From Spirochaetales bacterium (GTDB taxonomy: Bacteria > Spirochaetota > Spirochaetia > SZUA-6 > DRHE01), in the NCBI GenBank assembly GCA_016935715.1, contig JAFGQJ010000001.1, positions 1-5,139 on the forward strand: a stretch of 5,139 bases of DNA. The letters are read 5' to 3'. Position numbers and translations under genes: made by a program. Shown here piece after piece: positions 1 to 3,252 of the stretch. The notes beneath the pieces are model-generated. The model searched no databases. It was not told the origin of the DNA and saw nothing but the letters and a program-made list of their open reading frames with translations. Each line of letters starts with the position of its first letter. The stretch's first letter is position 1.

Positions 1-464
1 GAGATGCCGATGTGGCGGATCTTGCCCGCCTGCACCTCCAGCTCGAGCAGATCCTTGAGACCGGAAGTCAACAGCTCCTCGTTCGTGGGGGAGTGGTACT
101 GCAGGATATCGATGTAGTCGGTGTGCAGAGCCCGGAGGGATTCGTCGATCTGCCGCCGTACCTCCTCCGGGCGCCAAAGACGGCTGCGCTCCTGAAAGGC
201 GTGGAAGCGGTGCCCGAACTTCGTGGCCACGATCCAGCGGGAGCGGTCGTGCCGCAGGCAGCTCCCGATCAGCTGTTCGGCCAGGTGATCCCCGTAGCAC
301 TCCGCCGTGTCGATGAGGTTGATTCCGCTGTCAGCCGCGGCCGCCAGGATGGAGTCGACCTCCCGCTGGGTGAAGTCCTTCCCCCATTCGCCGCCGAACT
401 GATACGTCCCCAGACCGACGACGGAAACCTCTAATCCGCTCTTGCCCAGGCGCCTGTACTTCAT
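1..464 (-). CDS. Aldo/keto reductase, N-terminal part (truncated by window edge)
   Basis: This is the start of an NAD(P)H-dependent aldo/keto reductase, a cytoplasmic (beta/alpha)8-barrel enzyme that interconverts carbonyls and alcohols. The visible 154 residues begin MKYRRLGKSGLEVSVVGLGT, the usual opening of the family. The catalytic tetrad is present: Asp52 (in LIDTAECYG), Tyr57, Lys82 (in ATKFG) and His124 (in LQYHS). The segment RQIDESLRALHTDYIDIL (about 104-121) is also typical. The frame is open to the left edge, so roughly the C-terminal half, with much of the cofactor site, is not seen. The ATG at 464-462 is the only sensible start, because an in-frame TAG lies three codons upstream (473-471). 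No good Shine-Dalgarno site precedes it. The gene is divergent from everything else in the window. Its substrate is unknown. Family assignment is firm; any link to the dehydrogenase operon is only positional. Confidence 0.93.
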   Translation of the reverse strand, partial: MKYRRLGKSGLEVSVVGLGTYQFGGEWGKDFTQREVDSILAAAADSGINLIDTAECYGDHLAEQLIGSCLRHDRSRWIVATKFGHRFHAFQERSRLWRPEEVRRQIDESLRALHTDYIDILQYHSPTNEELLTSGLKDLLELEVQAGKIRHIGI

Positions 465-474
465 GACGCCCTAC

Positions 475-503
475 ACTATAGGAAGTTTCCGCGCCTGCGG
501 CAA
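475..503 (-). promoter_or_regulatory. Sigma-70-type promoter of the aldo/keto reductase gene
   Basis: On the minus strand, TTGCCG (503-498) and TATAGT (480-475) are separated by exactly 17 bp. The -10 matches consensus at 5 of 6 positions and the -35 at 4 of 6. Transcription would start about 465-469, within a few bases of the ATG at 464, so the mRNA would be leaderless or nearly so. The half-sites TTCCGC (487-492) and GCGGAA (526-531) flank the -35 and might be an operator, but they are short. This is a prediction from sequence only. Confidence 0.55.
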
Positions 504-550
504 TGCTCCGCCCCATCGATTTTCTGCGGAAGAGGGCATTTCACGGGCGA

Positions 551-595
551 GCCGGCGGGCCGGCGGGAGCGCGGGATTGCCGGCCGAGTGCCGGC
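551..595. repeat. Cluster of GCCGGC palindromes in the divergent intergenic region
   Basis: The 6-bp palindrome GCCGGC occurs four times in 45 bp, at 551-556, 559-564, 579-584 and 590-595. The last two can pair into a 6-bp GC stem with a 5-nt loop (CGAGT). No T-tract follows on either strand, so this is not a normal intrinsic terminator. The rest of 504-630 is GC-rich non-coding sequence in which I see nothing else. Confidence 0.4.
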
Positions 596-625
596 TGCAG
601 GGCGGGCAAGGGCCCCAGAGCCCCG

Positions 626-654
626 TTGCTTCTTTCGGCGTTGTTGTCTATATT
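626..654 (+). promoter_or_regulatory. Candidate promoter for the ferredoxin-like gene
   Basis: TTGCTT (626-631) and TATATT (649-654) are 17 bp apart. The -10 matches 5 of 6 consensus bases but the -35 only 3 of 6, so this is a weak candidate. The local change from GC-rich to AT-rich sequence supports a promoter here. Transcription would begin near 661, placing the hairpin at 661-678 at the very 5' end of the mRNA. A CTTTCG box (632-637) lies in the spacer and an inverted CGAAAG (688-693) lies downstream of the start, an arrangement that could serve repression. Confidence 0.3.
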
Positions 655-678
655 ATCATGATATAGATTTCTCTATAT
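647..678. repeat. Three alternating copies of the heptamer TCTATAT
   Basis: TCTATAT (647-653), its reverse complement ATATAGA (661-667) and TCTATAT again (672-678) lie in a row. Copies one and two can form a 7-bp stem with a 7-nt loop. Copies two and three can form a 7-bp stem with a 4-nt loop (TTTC). The two hairpins exclude each other because they share the middle copy. TATCATGATA (654-663) is a further palindrome inside. It could be a protein-binding operator or a 5' mRNA structure of the ferredoxin gene. Confidence 0.5.
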
Positions 679-693
679 AGCGACAAACGAAAG

Positions 694-714
694 ATGGCGG
701 CAAAGCCGGCGTGA
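694..714 (+). CDS. Possible 6-codon leader peptide overlapping the ferredoxin start
   Basis: ATG at 694 opens a short frame encoding MAAKPA and ending in TGA at 712-714. The stop overlaps the GTG start of the next gene in the four bases GTGA (711-714), an arrangement typical of translational coupling. The Shine-Dalgarno candidate (GAAAG, 689-693) lies directly against the ATG and is poor. The frame may be a chance occurrence. Its main support is that the GTG at 711 lacks its own ribosome binding site. Confidence 0.2.
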   Translation: MAAKPA

Positions 715-929
715 ACAAGTACGCGAATATCGACTTCGAGAGATGCAGTCCGTATGTCTGTGACGGGAGAGATGGTCTGTGCGCAGCAGTCCGTGCCTGC
801 ACCCACAAACTGCTCGAGCAGGAGGAGCCCGGGGACCCGCCGATGCTGCTGTCCATCAGGATGTGCGTGGGCTGTGGGAGTTGTGTCGCCGCCTGCCCGC
901 TCGGGGCCATCGAGATAAAGAACGGGTAG
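711..929 (+). CDS. Small 2x[4Fe-4S] ferredoxin-like protein
   Basis: A 72-residue soluble protein with eight cysteines, most simply read as ligands of two [4Fe-4S] clusters. The C-terminal motif is classical ferredoxin: Cys52-x2-Cys55-x2-Cys58-x3-Cys62-Pro, in CVGCGSCVAACP. The N-terminal set is spaced unusually: Cys12-x4-Cys17-x6-Cys24-x5-Cys30. About twenty residues rich in Glu and Pro separate the two. The role is presumably electron transfer, but no partner is identified. GTG at 711 is the only standard start: the frame is closed upstream by TAG at 678-680 and has no ATG, GTG or TTG in between. The start has no clear Shine-Dalgarno site. No clear terminator follows. It stands alone, divergent from the aldo/keto reductase and 212 bp before the DeoR operon. 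A specialised role with the adjacent dehydrogenase is possible but unproven. Confidence 0.85.
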   Translation: MNKYANIDFERCSPYVCDGRDGLCAAVRACTHKLLEQEEPGDPPMLLSIRMCVGCGSCVAACPLGAIEIKNG

Positions 930-994
930 CTCCGCAGCTCGGCTTGCCCGCCCCGTGATGAACATCCCGCGGAAATCGACCCCTTGAAAGGTGT

Positions 995-1021
995 ACATTT
1001 TTAACATTTTTAACATCTTTT
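995..1021. repeat. Nine-bp tandem repeat, ACATTTTTA
   Basis: ACATTTTTA (995-1003) is repeated exactly at 1004-1012. A third, diverged copy, ACATCTTTT, lies at 1013-1021. The tract sits in the non-coding region between the ferredoxin-like gene and the DeoR promoter, about 42 bp before the -35. It could be an upstream AT-rich promoter element, a binding site, or a simple slippage product. The rest of 930-1062 shows no gene. Confidence 0.6.
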
Positions 1022-1062
1022 GAGGTATTGAAATTCTGCAGCAAAAATCTCTGGTCTCCCTC

Positions 1063-1090
1063 TTGACAGCTGAAAAGAAAGCAATATAAT
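1063..1090 (+). promoter_or_regulatory. Consensus sigma-70 promoter of the regulator-E2-E1 operon
   Basis: TTGACA (1063-1068) and TATAAT (1085-1090) both match consensus perfectly, with a 16-bp spacer. Transcription should start near 1097, giving a leader of about 45 nt before the ATG at 1142. This is the only strong promoter seen for the operon; I find no convincing promoter in the short gaps before E2 or E1. A promoter this close to consensus normally needs a repressor, which fits the operator-like repeats directly downstream. Confidence 0.88.
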
Positions 1091-1095
1091 TGTAA

Positions 1096-1136
1096 TCGTA
1101 AGCTATTACGAAAGATAAACGCAATAGATACGAAAG
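1096..1136. promoter_or_regulatory. Probable autoregulatory operator of the DeoR-family protein
   Basis: An inverted repeat, TCGTAA (1096-1101) and TTACGA (1106-1111), lies at the predicted transcription start. TACGAAAG occurs at 1107-1114 and again at 1129-1136, exactly 22 bp apart, about two helical turns. A repressor here would block RNA polymerase. The second box also covers the only purine-rich stretch available as a ribosome binding site (GAAAG, 1132-1136). ACGAAAGAT is repeated before the ferredoxin gene at 687-695. Assigning the site to the adjacent regulator is inference, though DeoR-family repressors commonly bind repeated short boxes near their own promoters. Confidence 0.5.
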
Positions 1137-1141
1137 CAAGC

Positions 1142-1900
1142 ATGGTCAACACCAACCTGACCGAGAGAGAACGGGAAATCGTGCGCCTGCTGGCCGAAGA
1201 CCGGGGCATACCGGTGTCGAGGCTCAGCGAGCGGCTCGGCGTGTCGGCGGTGACCATCCGAAGCGACCTGAACAACCTGGCCAAGAAGGGCGTAGTCGTG
1301 CGGACTCGGGGCGGTGCCGCGCCGGCCTTCCATCCCAACGTGGTGGTTCGTCAGAATCTCCGGGTAGAGGAGAAAAACCGCATCGCCCAGGCCGCGGCGA
1401 ACCTGGTGAATGACGGAGATACGATCATGATCGAGGCGGGAACCACCACCTCCCTGATCGCCAAGTACCTGCTCGGCAAACGCTTCGTCAGCATCGTGAC
1501 CAACTCCTCCCTGATTCTTCCTTTCGCCCGGCTCAACCCGGGAATTCACCTGACCGTGGTGGGGGGGGAGTTCAGGCCGGCAACGGAGTCCTTCGTAGGG
1601 CCCATGGCCCTGCAGGAGCTGGAGCGTTTTCACGTCCGGCTGGCCTTCGTGGGCACGGATGGCTTTTCCATGGAGGGGGGATTGACCACGCACCTGGTGG
1701 AAGGCGCGGAGATCGTCCGGAAGATGGCCGAGCGCTGCGAAACCACGATCCTGGTGGCCGATTCCAGCAAGTTCGGGAAGATCGGCTTCGTCCACGTGTT
1801 GCCCGTCCGGCAGGTGGGAACCCTGATAACCGACGGAGAGCTTCCGCCTAGCGCCCACGCCGAGCTGCACGAGGCGGGCGTGTCGGTCGTGCAGGTATGA
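1142..1900 (+). CDS. DeoR/GlpR-family transcriptional regulator
   Basis: A 252-residue DNA-binding regulator of normal family length. The N-terminal winged helix-turn-helix spans about residues 6-60, with the typical VSRLSERLGVSAVTIRSDLN segment followed by a wing ending RTRGGA. The C-terminal DeoRC sensor domain, about 75-235, shows the expected landmarks: EAGTTT (98-103), TNSS (120-123), GG (141-142), GTDGFSMEGGLTT (171-183) and VADSSKFGK (205-213). In this family the domain binds phosphorylated sugars or related metabolites, and the binding releases DNA. All landmarks are intact. The ATG at 1142 gives the standard MVNTNLTEREREIVRLL start; its ribosome binding site is weak. It is the first gene of the operon, 33 bp before E2, under a consensus promoter with repeats just downstream. 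It probably represses itself and the dehydrogenase genes. The effector is unknown. Confidence 0.95.
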   Translation: MVNTNLTEREREIVRLLAEDRGIPVSRLSERLGVSAVTIRSDLNNLAKKGVVVRTRGGAAPAFHPNVVVRQNLRVEEKNRIAQAAANLVNDGDTIMIEAGTTTSLIAKYLLGKRFVSIVTNSSLILPFARLNPGIHLTVVGGEFRPATESFVGPMALQELERFHVRLAFVGTDGFSMEGGLTTHLVEGAEIVRKMAERCETTILVADSSKFGKIGFVHVLPVRQVGTLITDGELPPSAHAELHEAGVSVVQV

Positions 1901-1909
1901 GAGCAGCAG

Positions 1910-1921
1910 TCTATCGATAGA
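1910..1921. repeat. 12-bp perfect palindrome between the regulator and E2 genes
   Basis: TCTATCGATAGA is a perfect palindrome in the 33-bp gap after the regulator stop codon. Its last two bases overlap the E2 Shine-Dalgarno site. It could be a second regulator site or a small structure near the E2 start. It has no loop to speak of and no T-tract, so it is not a terminator. Chance occurrence is possible. Confidence 0.35.
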
Positions 1922-1925
1922 GGAG
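1920..1925 (+). promoter_or_regulatory. Shine-Dalgarno site of the E2 gene
   Basis: GAGGAG lies 8 nt before the ATG at 1934. It is much stronger than the sites of the regulator or the ferredoxin gene, suggesting that E2 is translated more heavily than the regulator on the shared mRNA. Confidence 0.8.
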
Positions 1926-1933
1926 TTTAGACA

Positions 1934-3229
1934 ATGGCAGAGCAGATCATCTTACCCAGGCAGGGTCAATCCGTGGAAACCTGTCTGATCCTGAACTGGA
2001 GGAAGCACGAGGGGGATGAGGTCGCCTTGGGTGAGGTGCTGGTGGATGTTGAGACGGACAAAGCCGCCTTCGAGGTCGAATCCACCGCAGCCGGCACCCT
2101 GCTGAAAATCCTCCATCAGGAGGGCGATGATGTGCCGGTGCTCACCCCCCTGGCGATCGTGGGGCAGCCCGGCGAAGACGTCGACGCTCTGATCGGGACG
2201 GCGGAGGGGTCCGCAGCGCAGGCCGAATCCCAAGCTGCGGCTGGCGCACCGTCACCGCAGGCAGCGCAGCCGGCCGCATCCCCGGCCGCCGCCGCAAAAA
2301 AGATACCGATCTCGCCCCGCGCCAGACGGGCGGCGGAAAACAGCGGCCTGACTCCCGCCCAGGTCCTGGCAGCCCTTCCCGAGGGCGAGGGCAGCGGGCC
2401 CCGCGGCAGGATCCTGGAGCGGGACGTGCGGCAGGCGGCGGCAAAGGCGGGAGCGGCGGCCCCGGCAGAAGGGGCGGCTCAGGCCGCCGGCGCCGACGCG
2501 GCCCGTGCAAACATCGCCGCTGCTGACTATCCCGGTCCGGTGCGGGAAGTGCCGGTCAAGGGGATCCGCAAGGTCATCGCCGAGCGCATGCACGCCTCCC
2601 TGCAGGGAAGCGCCCAGTACACGATCCACGCCTCGGCCTGCGCCGAGGCCCTGCTCGCCTACCGGAAGAAGCTGAAGGACAGCGCCGAAGAGCTCGGTCT
2701 GCGGGACGTCACGATCAACGATCTGCTCAACTACGCGGTCAGCCGGGTGCTGCTCCGATTCCCGGCGGTGAACAGCCACTTCGTCGGCGACAGGAGCCTC
2801 CAGTTCGAACGGGTACACCTGGCCGTCGCCGTGGATACCCCGCGGGGATTGATGGTGCCGGTGATCCGCAACGCAAGCGGCCTGTCGCTGAAGAGAATCA
2901 CCGCCGAGGCCGCCAGGCTGCGCAGGGCCTGCCTGGAGAGCACGGTGCAGCCGGAGGAGCTGAACGGGGGAACCTTCACCGTCTCCAACATGGGGACCAT
3001 GGGTGTGGAGGGGTTCACCCCGGTGCTCAACCCGCCCCAGGTCGCCATCCTCGGGGTTGGTTCGCTGCAGCTCAAACCGGTGGAGAGGGGGCAGGGGGTC
3101 GTTTTCGAACGTTTCATGGGCCTCTCTCTGACCGCGAACCACCAGATCCTGGACGGAGCCCCGGCGGCGGCCTTCCTGGCCGACCTTCGCCGGTCCCTGG
3201 AGAGCTTCGAGCTGCTCCTGGCCGGATGA
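1934..3229 (+). CDS. Dihydrolipoyl acyltransferase (E2) of a 2-oxoacid dehydrogenase complex
   Basis: The 431-residue E2 core subunit moves an acyl group from the E1-bound intermediate to CoA by way of a lipoyl arm. One lipoyl domain spans about residues 1-80, with modified lysine Lys43 in VETDKA. An Ala/Pro-rich linker (about 90-122) follows, then a peripheral-subunit-binding domain (about 123-170, ISPRARRAAENSGL to GRILERDV). The latter carries a few extra residues in the loop AALPEGEGSGPRGR. A second Ala-rich linker leads to the catalytic domain (about 203-431). It contains TFTVSNMGTMGVEGFTPVLN, with Ser351, and the active-site motif His403-x3-Asp407-Gly408 in ANHQILDG. Gln replaces the frequent Arg after the His, a tolerated variation. 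The substrate (pyruvate, branched-chain oxoacid, acetoin or other) cannot be told. It lies 33 bp after the regulator and 23 bp before E1, so E2 precedes E1, unlike the common E1-E2 order. Confidence 0.95.
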   Translation: MAEQIILPRQGQSVETCLILNWRKHEGDEVALGEVLVDVETDKAAFEVESTAAGTLLKILHQEGDDVPVLTPLAIVGQPGEDVDALIGTAEGSAAQAESQAAAGAPSPQAAQPAASPAAAAKKIPISPRARRAAENSGLTPAQVLAALPEGEGSGPRGRILERDVRQAAAKAGAAAPAEGAAQAAGADAARANIAAADYPGPVREVPVKGIRKVIAERMHASLQGSAQYTIHASACAEALLAYRKKLKDSAEELGLRDVTINDLLNYAVSRVLLRFPAVNSHFVGDRSLQFERVHLAVAVDTPRGLMVPVIRNASGLSLKRITAEAARLRRACLESTVQPEELNGGTFTVSNMGTMGVEGFTPVLNPPQVAILGVGSLQLKPVERGQGVVFERFMGLSLTANHQILDGAPAAAFLADLRRSLESFELLLAG

Positions 3230-3239
3230 TCAAGAATGA

Positions 3240-3245
3240 AGAGGA
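3240..3245 (+). promoter_or_regulatory. Shine-Dalgarno site of the E1 gene
   Basis: AGAGGA lies 7 nt before the ATG at 3253 and decides that start. Another ATG at 3236 is in a different frame and lacks such a site. E2 and E1 are 23 bp apart with no terminator between them. Confidence 0.75.
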
Positions 3246-3252
3246 AACCATC

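Noticed and set aside
12..434. Plus-strand open frame of 140 codons
   Set aside because: It is antisense to the aldo/keto reductase, whose catalytic tetrad is clear on the other strand.
924..949. Hairpin at the end of the ferredoxin-like gene as a terminator
   Set aside because: GGGTAGCT can pair with GGCTTGCCC only with a bulge and G-T pairs, and no T-tract follows, so an intrinsic terminator is not supported.
648..1139. Minus-strand open frame of 163 codons over the ferredoxin gene and the intergenic region
   Set aside because: It would overlap the eight-cysteine protein and the consensus promoter, lacks a recognisable domain, and encodes a low-quality mixed composition.
465..1141. CRISPR array, tRNA, riboswitch or transposon end
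   Set aside because: No spaced identical repeats of CRISPR size, tRNA fold, recognised riboswitch core or terminal inverted repeats with a transposase were found in the non-coding parts.
1106..1870. Minus-strand open frame of 254 codons
   Set aside because: It is antisense to the DeoR-family gene, whose domains are complete.
2252..3142. Minus-strand open frame of 296 codons
   Set aside because: It is antisense to E2 and matches no family; the E2 frame explains the region fully.
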